From NCBI RefSeq assembly GCF_000372725.1, contig NW_005201144.1, positions 28,922 through 92,921 of the forward strand: DNA of 64,000 nucleotides, given 5' to 3'. The DNA comes from Emiliania huxleyi CCMP1516 (taxonomy: Eukaryota; Haptophyta; Isochrysidales; Noelaerhabdaceae). The notes under the pieces are model-generated. The model ran no database searches and was not told where the DNA came from. It saw only the letters and a list, made by a program, of their open reading frames with translations. The position numbers and the translations under genes are program-made. The first letter of the stretch is position 1. Each line of letters opens with the position of its first letter. Below are positions 19,949 to 30,747 of this stretch, one piece after another.

Positions 19949-22900
19949 TTAAAACCCCTAAACGGCTGTGGTTCCCATATGGGAACTTCGCCCAATTCTG
20001 TGAAAGAGAAAACCGGTCGCCTAAGGAGCGAAGTCGGCCGATCCGGCGACCCGCTTTCGCTTGGCAGACGGCCCGGGTGCTGTGCCGCCTACCACCAGCC
20101 GCTTGACTCCGGAGTCGCATCTCGGAGAGAGAATCTAAGATTCCTTCAGATTCCCTAGATTCCCGCAGCACCCTTCGGTAGCGAATGAAGCGCAAGGCAA
20201 AACAACGACCTGCGCCCGATCCTCGCTCTGGGCTTGTTGGGAGGTACCTTGGCGTGCCGTGCAGCTTCTTCAACGTAAACGTCGAGGGTGCTCGCTACTT
20301 GGCGCGAGTCAAGAGCTTGCACAAGTCTCAAAAGTCCATGCTCTGGATCAAGTTCAACCAGGGCGGCTACGGCGAGGACGCCTTCGCGCCTCTGGCAGTG
20401 GTGAAGCAGTGGCTCATATCCGACGACGAGGCGCTCGATCCCAAGTCAGACTGGTACGAGGACCCAGACGAGAGCGACGACGACTCGGACGTGGAGGATG
20501 GGGACGAGGCGGAGGGTGGTGCAAACGCGAGGCGAGCGCCAGCCGCACGCCGGCGTGTCGATGAGCCTCGCGGCTCGGTCAAAGGCAGCCGATGGCAGCC
20601 GGCGGAGGCGCGGAAAACGCCCCACGCCGTCGACAACATCGTCTGGAGAAAGGCCACCGGCGCCGTCCCAAGCCACAAGCCAAAGGTCTTCGCGCGGAAG
20701 CTGCCACCCGGTGTGTCGGAGGGGCTGCAGCAGCCGCTGCCTAACCACGGACCGATCAATGTCGAGCTGTTCAACCGGCAGTGGGACATTCGATGCTGGG
20801 AGCTCGTCTCGAAATACAGCAAACAGCGCGTCCGCGACCTGAAGATTGGAACCGTGGACGCCGTCTCGCGCAAGCCGAAGATGAAGAATCGCGCCGACGG
20901 CAGCAAGGGGAAGCAGCGCAAGGCACCTTCTATGTCGGTGCCCTTCCTGATCCGACTGCACGTCATCATCACGGCGATGTCCATTTGCCGCCTGCCCGCC
21001 CGCAAGTACTACTGGCGCAAGGGCAAGTTCGTCGGCTGCCCCGGCATCTCTGTCATCATGTCGGAGAACGACTTTGCGCAGGGCATCCGCTGCCTCTACG
21101 ACTGCGATCCATCGAAGCTGGTTCCCCGTGGCGACATGACGCAGCCGCCGCCTGTGGGCTACGACAAGATGGCGAAGACGTCCGAGCTGAACGAGCTCGT
21201 GATGGAGAACACGCTCAACGCGGTGTGCCCGAAGAAGACGCTGTCGGACGATGAGGCGTCGGCCGAGTGGCGGGGCAAGAACGGCGAGGGCGTCGTGGTC
21301 TCCTTCAACAAGGACAAGCCAGCCAAGTGGGCGCAGCGCAACCAGTGCTTCAACGGCCTCGACGGCTCGCGTGTGGTGTGGCACGTCCTCAACTGCCCTC
21401 GGCGTGTGGCGGCGGAGCACGGCGAGACGTATAAGTCGACGCTTGGCCTCGCCGCGAAGCTGCACGCAAAGTACGGCGAGGGCTTCGTGATTGGCCAGGA
21501 CTCGCTGTACAACTCGCCGGTGGTGGTCGTCGACGGGGCGAAGAAGTTCAAATTCAACTTCTTCGGCACCGCCGGGTGGAACCGCCGCGGCATGGTCGAG
21601 GACGCCGACGAGCCGGCGGACACGCGCGGGTCGTGCGTCTCCTACTACGCGACGGTTGACGGCATCCCGCTCACGGCGACGTACATGCGCGACAACAAGA
21701 TCGTCCGGTTCTTGTCGTCGGCGCACGGCGTGCCCACCGCGGTCAACGGCAGCAAGAAACCGCGCTGGAATAAGTCCGAACGCAAGTACGAGGAGGTTTA
21801 CATGCCGCCTGTCAAGTCCAACTACGATGCGGGCAAGGTGGGCACCGACCTGTTCGGCCAGTACATGGAGCTGCTGGACACTACGTTCAAGTCTTTTCAC
21901 CCGTGGATGGTCCACCACCTTTGGCTGTGGTTCGGATGTTTTGTCAACGTGCATTGCTGGCGAAACAGGTTCATCGATGAGGGCGTCCGTAGGCTCGCCG
22001 GTGCGAAAAAGACGACGCTCATCGAAGACACGTTGCAGACGATGGAGGAGCTGCTTCAGATGGCGGACCGGCTAGAGCGGGAGGGGGCCGCTCGCTCAAA
22101 GAAGCGGAAGAGCAGGCCCGACCCGCAGGCGCCGGTGCGCAAGTCGCCACGGCGTGATCCGGTCGTCAGCCGCTTGGGTTCACCGACCCGCCACGTGCCC
22201 GTCACGTTCACTGAGAAGGGCAGGTGCAGGTGGTGCCGCAAGCTGATCTACTCCGGGTGCGGCCACCCTGGCTGCGGCCACATGCACGAAGGCACGTGCT
22301 GGATGAAGGCCCACTCGAACGACCCGAAGATCCGTGCGAAGCTGAAGGCGCTGTCCTTCCAGCCAGAGATCGCCGATGGCACACAGGCGCGACGCGCCCC
22401 GCGATAGAGAGACCGTCACAATCCCGCTCTGCGCCTTCGGTGGCAGGCGGTGGCAAGGGAATGGGGAGACGATACGCCGTCCAATCCGGCAGAGAGTTGT
22501 CTTTCGGCAGCACGGGGGGTGAGAGCGTTTGGCGTGGTCGATGGTGCACCGCCGTCACGGTCACACGCACACACACGCCGCGCGCGCACACCACACACAC
22601 ACACACCCATCCTGATCGCGCCGTGCGCTTGGGGGGCCCTCAGGTGTGCATCCGCAAGGTGAAGCGGACGCGCAAGCCCAAGCGGAAGTTGCGCTACAAC
22701 GAGGAGGAGGGCGGCGCCGGGGCCGACGCCGACGCCGAGGAGGAGGACGACGACGGTGATGGCGACGATGACGCTCCGGCTCCGCCCGCCAAGCGCCGCA
22801 GCACCCGCGCGCAGCAGCAGCGCCAGGGCGCGCGGTGAGACCTCTCGCCGACGCTTGAACCGGCTTTGCTGCACTCTGCGACGCTGCGGTACGTGTGTAC

Positions 22901-23197
22901 CTGTCTAGTAGTGACCGGTGGAGTGAGCGGCGGGCGTGATGTCACCGGTTGAGTGCCAGTGTGCGTGCAGAATCGGCGATCGCTGCCCCCGTCTGGCCTG
23001 TCCTGGCGGCGACGGACGTGTTTGAGGGAGATTTCGAGGTGACGTCTTTGCCGTCCCTAGCCTCCAAGTGTCACTAAGTAATGTGCAACACCCTCCCTAC
23101 GCATGCTGGGGTGCTGGGCGGGCGAATAGACGCGCGAGAAGCCCAATCAAAAATCGACCCCTCGGACCCCGTTTTTAGCTAGCCGTTTAGGGGTTAA
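19949..23197 (+). mobile_element. piggyBac-type DNA transposon with TTAA ends
   Basis: A 15-base inverted repeat bounds a transposase gene. AACCCCTAAACGGCT lies at 19953-19967, just after TTAA (19949-19952). Its reverse complement AGCCGTTTAGGGGTT lies at 23181-23195 and runs into TTAA (23194-23197). TTAA target sites are the hallmark of piggyBac. The left end has two extra A bases between TTAA and CCCC, a small asymmetry. Just inside the left end is a perfect 16-bp palindrome, GTTCCCATATGGGAAC (19971-19986). The element spans about 3.25 kb and encodes one transposase of two exons. Its intact frame suggests recent activity or domestication. Confidence 0.7.
20185..22838 (+). CDS. piggyBac-like transposase (DDE_Tnp_1_7) with Cys-rich tail
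   Basis: Exon 1 (20185-22386) and exon 2 (22644-22838) join in phase 0 over a GC-AG intron of 257 bases, about 798 residues. Family blocks appear in order: the N-terminal helix LIRLHVIITAMSICRLPARK with YYWRKG (LP..YW); MSENDFAQGIRCLYDCD; a KWAQRNQ segment; DSLYNSPVVVVDG (the D-N-F-T-S-like second Asp block); GTAGWNRRG; MRDNKIVRFLSSAHG (W.D.K.V.LLS); and YDAGKVGTDLFGQY (third Asp block). A zinc-binding end, CRWCRKLIYSGCGHPGCGHM, corresponds to the piggyBac Cys-rich domain. Exon 2 adds a basic then acidic tail (KRTRKPKRKLR ... PPAKRRSTR) with nuclear-localisation character. The first catalytic Asp block (DE before FKGR) is not obvious, so activity is uncertain. Confidence 0.85.
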
Positions 23198-23264
23198 TTT
23201 ACGGCCCTTTCCCTGCGAACGCGCACCCCCGGGGCTAGGGCTCTCTAGCCCGTAACCCGATACC

Positions 23265-23349
23265 GATCATCCGGCCCGCTGGGTGCGCTTCTTAGCTCCC
23301 CGGCCCTGGATGTGAGGTTGATGACTGCACTCCAAGTGCTCCAAGTGCT
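23265..23349 (+). repeat. Dispersed repeat R1, copy 1
   Basis: About 85 bases containing GATCATCCGGCCCGCTGGGT, GCTTCTTAGCTCCCCGGCCC and two CCAAGTGCT units. Two further copies lie at 55611-55697 (plus) and 56422-56488 (minus). This copy lies about 70 bases outside the right end of the transposon. Confidence 0.85.
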
Positions 23350-23586
23350 TAGCCACCAAGAACTGGCACGGGCTGCAGATGCAGCGCTTGTCTACCATGT
23401 TGATGGTTCGATCCTCCCCAGAGTCGAACTGGCAGCCACTCGCACCAAGGAGGCGAGGTGTGGCTACGTGACCCAGAAAAGGCCAGAGTCGGGAGCAACC
23501 CTCGAGGTGGGTCGCTCATATACCTACTATCCTACAGCGTCGCGAAAAAAATAATTTACCGCACCGCCCGTCTTCATCGGGACAGG

Positions 23587-26500
23587 ATGCTGCTCTCAAC
23601 CGGCGGACTCGACGGGCTCGCCGCCCTCGCAGCCGCCGTGCAACAGCAGCGCGCACACTACACTGCGCCGCCCGCTGACGAGCGACTCGCTGCACTCGAC
23701 TTGTTGGGCGACCAGCCGCTCGTCGATAAGCGTCCCCTTGAGGACGGCCAGCCGCCGCCCGAGGCCAAGCACCCCCGCGCTCCCAAGGCCCTCCCGCCGA
23801 AGGCCCTCCCGCCGGGATGGACGGTCCAGCGGCGCAAGGCGGTGGCGCGCTCGTACAACGTTTTCCACGGGCCGAATGGGGAGCGCGCCGTCTCCATCGC
23901 CGACGCGTGGCGCAAGGACCAGGGCATTCCTCCGTCACCGCCGGCGCCGCGGCCGCCGCCGCCACCGGCCGTAGCATCCGGAGCGGGACGGGAGCGGGAG
24001 CCTGGCGACGGCGGCGAGCCGCCCCGGAAGCGGCGCTCGGGAGGGCGCGGAGGCACCCGCTCGGGTGGAGGGGTGGTGTGGGAGGAGTGCACCGAGGTGG
24101 GCAAACCGCCGCCGCGCGCAGCCTCCGCCTCCGCCGCCACCTCGGTGCGGGCAGCTCTCTCCGTCAGCGGCGGCGGCGGCGTGTCGCTCACACTTCGCGT
24201 GTGCTGCGCCAGCCCGAAGGCGCTCTGACCCTCCCCCCCCCCCCGCCGCCGCCGCCGCCGCCGCGGCCATCCTCGCCGCCACCACCTCCTCCACCACCGT
24301 CGCCCTCATCGCCCCCACGGCCTCACCGCCCATTCGGCCCTCACCTCACCCCTTCGCCGCTCTCGCCCTCACCGCTCTCTCCGCCGCCCTCGCCCTCGCC
24401 GCCCGCAGGCGGCCGCGGCGGCGGCGAGGAGCAACCGGCAGAGCCGGCAGCTGGCGGCGCTGCAAGACTACCTCCACAAGGGCCGAGCCGACAAGTGCGC
24501 CAACGAGTCCCTCGCCTCCGTCGCTGACCAGATTGCAGAGAAGCGGCGCCCCCCCCCTCAAACCTGCCGCCGCCTCCTCCTCCCCGCCCCTCCTCCTCCT
24601 CCCCCGTCCGCCTCTGCAACCTCGCCAGCGCGCCTCCTCCTCCTCCTCTCCCTCCTCCTCCCATGCGGCCTCCCTTCNNNNNNNNNNNNNNNNNNNNNNN
24701 NNNNNNNNNNNNNNNNNNNNNNNNNNNNNNNNNNNNNNNNNNNNNNNNNNNNNNNNNNNNNNNNNNNNNNNNNNNNNCCCCCCCCCCCCATCCCCCCCCT
24801 CGCCTCCCCAGCAGGCGCGGCGGCACGGCCATCCAGTGGGGGTGCGTCTGCGCGGGAGGCGTGCTACGCGGCGGTGCCGAGCTGCAGTGCCGCTCGTGCG
24901 CCCTCACCTTCCACTCCAAGTGCGAGCGGCTCGACTACACACCCGCGGAGCTCGCGCGCTTCGCCGCCGACAAGACGTTCCTTTGCTCGTCGTGCCAGCA
25001 GCAGGAGCTGCAGCGCGCGGGGTACGACCCGTCGGCCGGCCGCTTCGTCTGGCAGTGCCAGTCGTGCACGCGCTGCTTCGAGGCGGAGGAGCACCGCACC
25101 GCCGAGCGGCACGGCGCTCGCTGTGCTGCAGAGCTGGAGCGCCGCGAGTGGTCCTGCGTCTGCGCCGACCCGAGGGCGCGCAAGGCCCTCGCGACAGAGT
25201 GTGCCGACTGCGGCCGCTGGTTCCACTACGGGTGCAAGGCGCAGTACCGCGACGGCGGCGCGAAGGACCGCTGCGTCGCGTGCCAGGACGCGGCCGACGA
25301 CGCCGACGCCGCGGTGGCGGTGGCTAGCTGCTCCAAGACGTGCCAGAGATCTGAGGTAGGAACATAGGAGAGCGGACTGGGACACGGAGGTGAGCTAGTG
25401 CGCGCCGACGTGGCTACTCTCGTGCGCCGGCTAGAGACGGCGAACCGAAGAGGGGACCGCCCCGTGTAGGCCATGGCCGCCGCGCCGCCGCCGCAGCACC
25501 GTCGCGCGACGGCCGCCGCCGCCGCCTCCGCGGTGGCGGTGGCGGTGCGCGGCCGCCAGCCGAGGGACGAGGCGGCGGCTGGCGGCGGAGGGGCTGGCGG
25601 CGGAGGGGCTGGCGGCGGAGGGGCCGGCGGTGCAAGGGGCGGCGGAGGGGGAGGCGGCGGAGGGGGGGGCGGGGCGGGCGGGTATGGGACGGAGGGGCGC
25701 TGCCCCCTCGCCGCGCTCGGGCACCGCGAGGTCGGGACGCTGGCGGACGGGCGGGTGGAGGTGCGGCCGTCCACGCTCGGCGATCTCCCCATCCCTCCCC
25801 ATCTCTCCCCGTCTCTCCCCATCTCCCCCCATCTCTCCCCATCTCGGCGCATCTCTCCCCATCTCCCCCCATCTCTCCCCATCTCTCCCCATCTCTCCCC
25901 ATCTCTCCCCGGGCCTCCCCGTCCCTCCCGGTGCGTCCCGGTGCGTGCGGATCCGTGCGCGTGGGTGCGCGTGCCTGCGGGTGCGGGCGTGCACGCGCGG
26001 CGAGGCGGCGGGGCTCGGCCTCTTTGCGCGCGAGCGCGTGCAGCCGGGCGAGGTGGTCTCGACGTACCACGGCTCGCTGCTGTACAAGGAGGAGATGGCG
26101 CCCGAGGCGCCCGCCCCTGCCGTCGTCCCCGGACACGTCCACGACGCGTCCACGACGCGGCCGCGACACGTCCAGGACACGTCCCATGACACGTCGCCGC
26201 AGGCGGACGCCTCCTACATCGTCCGGCTGCCGAACGCGGGCGGCGCGCTCGTCAACGGCAAGCCGTACGCCGACGCCATCCGCGCGAACCCCGCCAACCC
26301 GTCAGCGGACGGGTGCCACGTGCCGCTGGCCGGCGCAGCCGCGTGGGGCTTCGGCGCGGGCGCGATGGCCAACGACCCTCGCGACAAGCGGCGCACGAAC
26401 GCGCTGCTCGCCTTCGTCAAGCCCGCCGCCGTCGGGAAGGCCGTCGCCGACCTCGCCGTCGTGCGGCCGGTGCTTCTCGCCACGCGGCAGATTGAGCCCG

Positions 26501-26640
26501 GCGAGGAGGTCTTCTACTCGTACGGCTCGAACAAGCCCTTCGAGCGGCTGCGGCAGGCGCTGCAGGCCGCGCAGCAAAAGGAGGCCAAGGGCAAGCAGAT
26601 AGGCTGCAAGCTGGTGTGGCGTGAGCACGGCGTGATTTGA
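23587..26640 (+). CDS. Chromatin protein: MBD-like, two PHD-type fingers, SET domain
   Basis: A multi-exon gene broken by an assembly gap. Exon 1 from 23587 holds an MBD/TAM-like motif (LPPGWTVQRRKAVARSYNVF). An exon from 24409 has a basic helix (RQLAALQDYLHKGRADKCAN). After the gap, exon 24815-25355 encodes two PHD-like fingers: WGCVCAGG...LQCRSCALTFHSKC ... FLCSSC, and WSCVCADP...CADCGRWFHYGC ... CVACQ. Exons 25470-25760, 26005-26097 and 26203-26640 join in phase and carry a SET domain: GLGLFARERVQPGEVVSTYH, DASYIVRLPNAGG, AGAMANDPRDKRRTNALLAF and EPGEEVFYSYGSNKPF. It is a predicted histone lysine methyltransferase. The tail lacks a clear CxCxxxxC post-SET. Exon edges before the gap are not resolved. 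The intron at 25761-26004 holds a CTCTCCCCAT decamer array. Confidence 0.75.
24678..24777. other. Assembly gap (100 N)
   Basis: Exactly 100 N inside a C-rich intronic stretch of the SET gene. The length is probably a placeholder, so the true size is unknown and exon sequence may be missing. Confidence 0.99.
25786..25916 (+). repeat. Decamer minisatellite CATCTCTCCC in SET-gene intron
   Basis: About a dozen imperfect units of CATCTCTCCC / CGTCTCTCCC lie inside the proposed intron 25761-26004. The reverse complement GGGAGAGATG matches the decamers in introns of the ankyrin gene (8011-8089) and the glycosyltransferase gene (34682-34747, 36608-36719). Confidence 0.85.
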
Positions 26641-27450
26641 CCAGAGCGCGCTCTGCCAGCGGTGAACGGGAGGGGCGCGGCGGACGAGCGGTCTGCCAGC
26701 AGCCGCCCCCCACGACGATGGTCAATACGCGATAGCCCGATCGATGAGCTCTAACGTCTTGTACCTATGTGTACGCTGTGGGAGGGGCGTCGGGTAAACG
26801 TACAGTTTCGCATGTGTCGTATGAGTTCGTTATATTCTTCCCTTACAAAACTCTTCGGCCGACTTGCCTCCTTTTCCTTAGAGACTGAGAGAGAGGATGA
26901 GAGGTTGTGAGAGCGCCTCACACCTCAGTGCTCAGAAAGCACAGAATGCCTGCAGAAAGATGTGAAGATTGAAGTCCACAATCTCCAAACACCAAAGCTT
27001 CGGCCTTCGCCTCGAGGCTTCTCTCGCGTACGTACGATCGTATACTTGTAGCTTAATGCGGCATACGTAGAGCCGATTTGAGTTGCTCTCGAATGCCGGT
27101 CGGAATCGATGTGCATCTTCATCGGCGATCTGTATCTGTATCTTGACCTTGATCTTCGATCGTCGGCTCTAATGGGGAACAAGGGGAGAGGGGCTCTCTC
27201 GCGCGGACGTGTATGGTGTAACCTCCACGCCTGGCCTCGCGCTTTTCGTCGGCGGCGAGGACAGGTCCCGGCGGGCCGGCGGCTCGTCCCGGGGGTCTCG
27301 CGTGCGTCGAGCGCTCGGAGATCCAGGCACTACGGTCTACGCGCCCCCTCTTCGGCAAAAACACCACACAACAGTGTGTGGCACACTCCACGACCCCTAA
27401 AATCTCCAACCGTGACGGACGGTCCATCACACTAGAGCAAACGCACCCTC
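26641..27450. other. Intergenic, AT-richer than neighbours
   Basis: A lower-GC region after the SET gene with short A/T tracts and a (TCTGTATCTGTATCTTGACC)-like run near 27130-27150. I see no gene, tRNA or other RNA. A promoter for the LOV gene may lie at its right end. Confidence 0.35.
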
Positions 27451-27843
27451 TTACACCACCCCAAGAAGCGGCCGCAGCCACCCGCAGATGCGCTCATCCT
27501 CGACAGAGCCGCCCATCCTGCCGTCAAACAGTGCCGCCAAGCGTGTCACCGCCTCCGTGCCCAGGGGCGGCGCTCCCCGCCGCTCGCCGTCGCCGCCGCC
27601 TCCGTCCGCCTCCTCCTTGGCGAGCGGCTGGCTCGGCGGCGGAGGCTCCGCGCCGCGCGCGGTGCAGAGGAGTTTCGCGACAGAGCCAATTGCGGCGGCG
27701 GTGGCTGCGGCTGGCGCGTCAGCCAGCGATGGGGGGCGAGAAGCGGGTAGCGTCGCGGCCTCTTCCAGCTCGAGCACGGCTCGCGCGAGCGCCTCTCTCG
27801 TCGCAAACAGCGCGCCGGCCGGAAGCGGCAGCCCGCCGACCAC
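27451..27843 (-). CDS. Possible small minus-strand ORF facing the LOV gene
   Basis: A minus-strand frame of 130 codons has plausible soluble protein character (FATREALARAVLELEEAATL, TRLAALFDGRMGGSVEDERI) and an acceptor-like TTATCTGCAG just upstream. The plus strand here is also open and could be the N-terminus of the LOV protein in either of two frames. Which strand is coding cannot be decided from sequence alone. Confidence 0.25.
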   Translation of the reverse strand: MVGGLPLPAGALFATREALARAVLELEEAATLPASRPPSLADAPAAATAAAIGSVAKLLCTARGAEPPPPSQPLAKEEADGGGGDGERRGAPPLGTEAVTRLAALFDGRMGGSVEDERICGWLRPLLGVV

Positions 27844-27895
27844 TGCGCCGTCACCGGTCTCAGGCAGAGGTTGCTGCAGATAAGGGTGTCAGCAG

Positions 27896-30479
27896 GGATC
27901 GGATCCAGGCCGCCCTGGAAGAGGCACTGGCCCTCCCATTCGGCCCACTCGGAGGCAAAACCGATTATGACAACCATCACATTGACCACGTCCGCTCGTG
28001 TGCGCAAGCAAACGGCTTCGCGCTCGACCCGCAGATCAAGGCCATGGCGGGGAAGCTCGGCCTCGAGCCTCCAAGGCCGGCGCCGTGGCTCGCCATGTTT
28101 GTGCACCTCGCCGATCTGCTCGACGTGGCGGTTCTCGTGTCCGAGGCGCATGGAGGATTGCCATTGGTGTACTGCAACAATGCGGCGGCGCGCCTCACTC
28201 GATACTCGGTGTCGGAGATGCTCGGCCGCAGCTGCCGCTTTCTCCAAGGGCCGGACACCGAGGATGAGGCCGTCGGTCGGCTTAGTGCGTCCCTCCGCGC
28301 GGCCGAATCCGCCTCAGTCGAGCTCACAAACTATCGCAAGGACGGCAGCCAATTCAGGAACGCCCTCTTCCTGCAGCCCGTGCATGACAGCTGTGGGGCG
28401 TGCCGCTACGTGATTGGCCTGCAGGCGGACGCCGCCGACAGCCCCTCCGTCCGCCGCGCCGCCACTGTCTTCCGCCTGCTGCCTACCCGCTTCGCCGCGG
28501 AGCTTCAGCCGGCGCCATTGACGGCTCTTGTGCCAGAGGCACAGCTCCACACCCAGTGGAGGAGCTCACTCGCCGCCCTTTCTCGTCTCGCCCTCTGCGC
28601 CGACTGGGGTGCGACCCTGCGCAGCATTGTGCGACAGCCCGTCGCCCTTGAGGCGTTCCACTCGTGGCTCCGGCACAGTCCCGTGGCCGCGAAGCAGCTA
28701 GAGGTTTGCGCTGCGGCGGCACAGCTCGAGGATTTGCCTCCTGATGCGCAGACCGCGGCGGTTGGCGAGATGTGCGAACGCCACCTCGGGCTCCGCGGCG
28801 GCAGTGCCGAGCAAGCGCTAGCAGCGGTCACGGCCGCGGCGGCGCACGCGGTCTCAGTGCTGCTGCGCTCGGAGGCATTGCCCAAATTCGTCCTCTCCCC
28901 CGCTTTCTTGCCCCTCGCAACGCTGTGGATCGCGGAGGCCGAGGAGCTCACGGCGGGCGACATGCCGCTTGAGGCTCACCCGCGCACGGCGCGCGAGGAG
29001 GCGGCGCTAAAGCTTCGCAGCAACCATAGCCGCGTGCTGCGAGACGTGTGTAACGACGGGAGAGCCAACATCGACGGCAAGCCGCTCACCCAGCTCGAGC
29101 TCCTCCGCATCAACCCCGAGGACGAGAGCGAATCCGACGCCGCGCTGAAGGAGATCTCCCGCCGGCTGCTCGGCGAGGGCACCTGCGACCCGTCCTCGCG
29201 CAAGGAGAGGGCGGTCTGGGCCGCCGTGGCGAGGTACCTAAGCGCTCGCACTCAGTCCACGGCGGAGGAGAAGCCTGGACGCGAGCCCGACATGAGCGCG
29301 CCGGCTGCAGCGGCGATGCGCGCGGTCCTGCGGTCGATGGTCACGGCGAACGACTTGGCTGAGGCACGCGAGCTGCTCTGGCCTGGGTACCACGCGCCGG
29401 GCGATGCTGAAGGGTGGGTTTGCGCCTTTGCCCAGGCTGCCTCGCGCCTTCCTTTCAGCCTCGTCCTCACCGACACGTCGCTGGCGGGCAACCCGATCGT
29501 CTTCGCCAATAGCGCCTTCCGCGAGCTGACCGGGTACGAGCGGCACGAGGTGGAGGGGCAAAACTGCCGCATGCTGCAAGGCCCAGGGACAGAGCGGCTC
29601 TCGCTGGCGGTGATGGTGAACGCGCTGCGGCGCGGCGTCGACTGCCACCTTCGGGTGACGAATTACCGCAAGTCTGGGGAGCGGTTCTCGAACTTGCTCT
29701 CTCTGCGGCCTGTGCGCGACGGTAGCTCCGCCTATCGCTATTGCGTTGGCCTTCTGTCCGAGATCGACGCCCAATCTTTGCAGAACCCGGATGTGCCTGC
29801 CACGTCGGCAAAGCTAGCCGCTCTTGCCGATCTCTTTGCACTCCTGCCAAATCGTTTTGGGTCGGATCCGCTCCTCTCGAGTGGCAAGACGCACGTCGCC
29901 GCAGAGATGGTCTGGGAGAGGCAAATTCCGCTACGGGATCGGCTGGCCGACGCGATGCGAGGCGGAAGGCTCGCGATTATGGGCCTCCTTGGTCGCGGAG
30001 GTTTGAACGACGGGGTAAGCCCGCTGTACGCCACCAGCCACCGGTCGCACCTCGAGCAATGCGCGCGGCCCACAGACAAGGATGCGGCCAGGACCGATGA
30101 CGACCGGAGCGATGGAGCGACCACCCGAGCAGTGAGCGAGTCGAGCGGAAGCGGGCAGGGCTCCGCTAGGAGCAGCCCGAGCGCGTCACCGCGGATGGCA
30201 CGCCTCCGCCTCCCGGGGCGGCGGCCGAGCCGGAAGTTGGCTCTGCCACCAGCCTGTGGGTCGTCAACTTCTTCAACCGCGTCGCCCGCCGCGCTCGTGC
30301 CGAAGCCGCCCTCCTCGCCTCGATCCCCCTCCTCCCCCGCGCCTGCTTCGCCGCAAGCCCTCGCCACGCCGCCCACGTCGCCGGCAAGCTGCGGGCCAGA
30401 CGCGCCCTTTGGCTTTGCCCTGGTGCCAAACTTTACCGTCACATCGCGAGCGCCCGGTCGCCAACACTTTCTTTTCTAA
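27896..30479 (+). CDS. Blue-light sensor: LOV - RGS-like - LOV protein
   Basis: The supported part runs from an AG|G acceptor at 27895/27896 to the stop at 30477-30479, about 860 residues; upstream start and first exon are uncertain. LOV1 (about 28090-28440) has YCNNAAARLTRYSVSEMLGR, then GRSCRFLQGPDTE with the flavin-reactive Cys, and NYRKDGSQFRN. LOV2 (about 29440-29770) has FANSAFRELTGYERHEVEGQ, NCRMLQGPGTE and NYRKSGERFSN. Both keep the Cys that forms the flavin adduct under blue light. Between them (about 28580-28970) is an RGS-like helical domain: LRSIVRQPVALEAFHSWLRH ... ALPKFVLSP. RGS domains speed GTP hydrolysis by G-alpha or act as membrane-linked modules, so light may control G-protein or membrane signalling. 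A Ser/Pro-rich tail follows. Confidence 0.85.
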
Positions 30480-30589
30480 CCGTGCCGATGTGGGTGTAAA
30501 GCCTTTAAAACCGTTTAGGCTAAAGCCGTACTAGTTTGTGCGCGAGACACACACACAGTCCACACACCCGTGTCCCAGCATGAGGGGCG

Positions 30590-30717
30590 TTGAGGACAGA
30601 GGACAAGAGGAGGCGGGCGGGCGGCGGCGTGCTTGGCGAGGGAGCGGCGGCGGCGGAGGCGGCGAGGCGGCGCGAGCGGCGGCGCGGGGTGGACATCGCG
30701 AGAACAAGAAAAACAAA
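30590..30717 (-). pseudogene. 5-prime stub of an F-box/RCC1 paralog
   Basis: The minus strand repeats the leader and first 30 or so codons of the adjacent F-box/RCC1 gene: CTCGCGATGTCCACCCC, Arg/Ser-rich start, then TPPPARLL. It breaks off before the F-box LPTDLL. It begins just after the 3-prime end of the intact gene, so it is the remnant of a tandem copy. Confidence 0.7.
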
Positions 30718-30747
30718 GCCATGTTTGGGCGCCTTTCGCCCTTCTCA

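Noticed and set aside
20446-21954. Long minus-strand frame opposite the transposase
   Set aside because: It lacks any protein motif, and the plus strand carries the full piggyBac signature.
23395-23470. tRNA-like GGTTCGATCCTCC string and its reverse-strand GTTCGACTC
   Set aside because: No 7-bp acceptor stem or cloverleaf could be formed on either strand around the T-loop-like string.
30503-30530. TTTAAAACCGTTTAGG resembling a piggyBac-type end
   Set aside because: It matches the 15-bp terminal repeat only in part and has no partner or transposase nearby.
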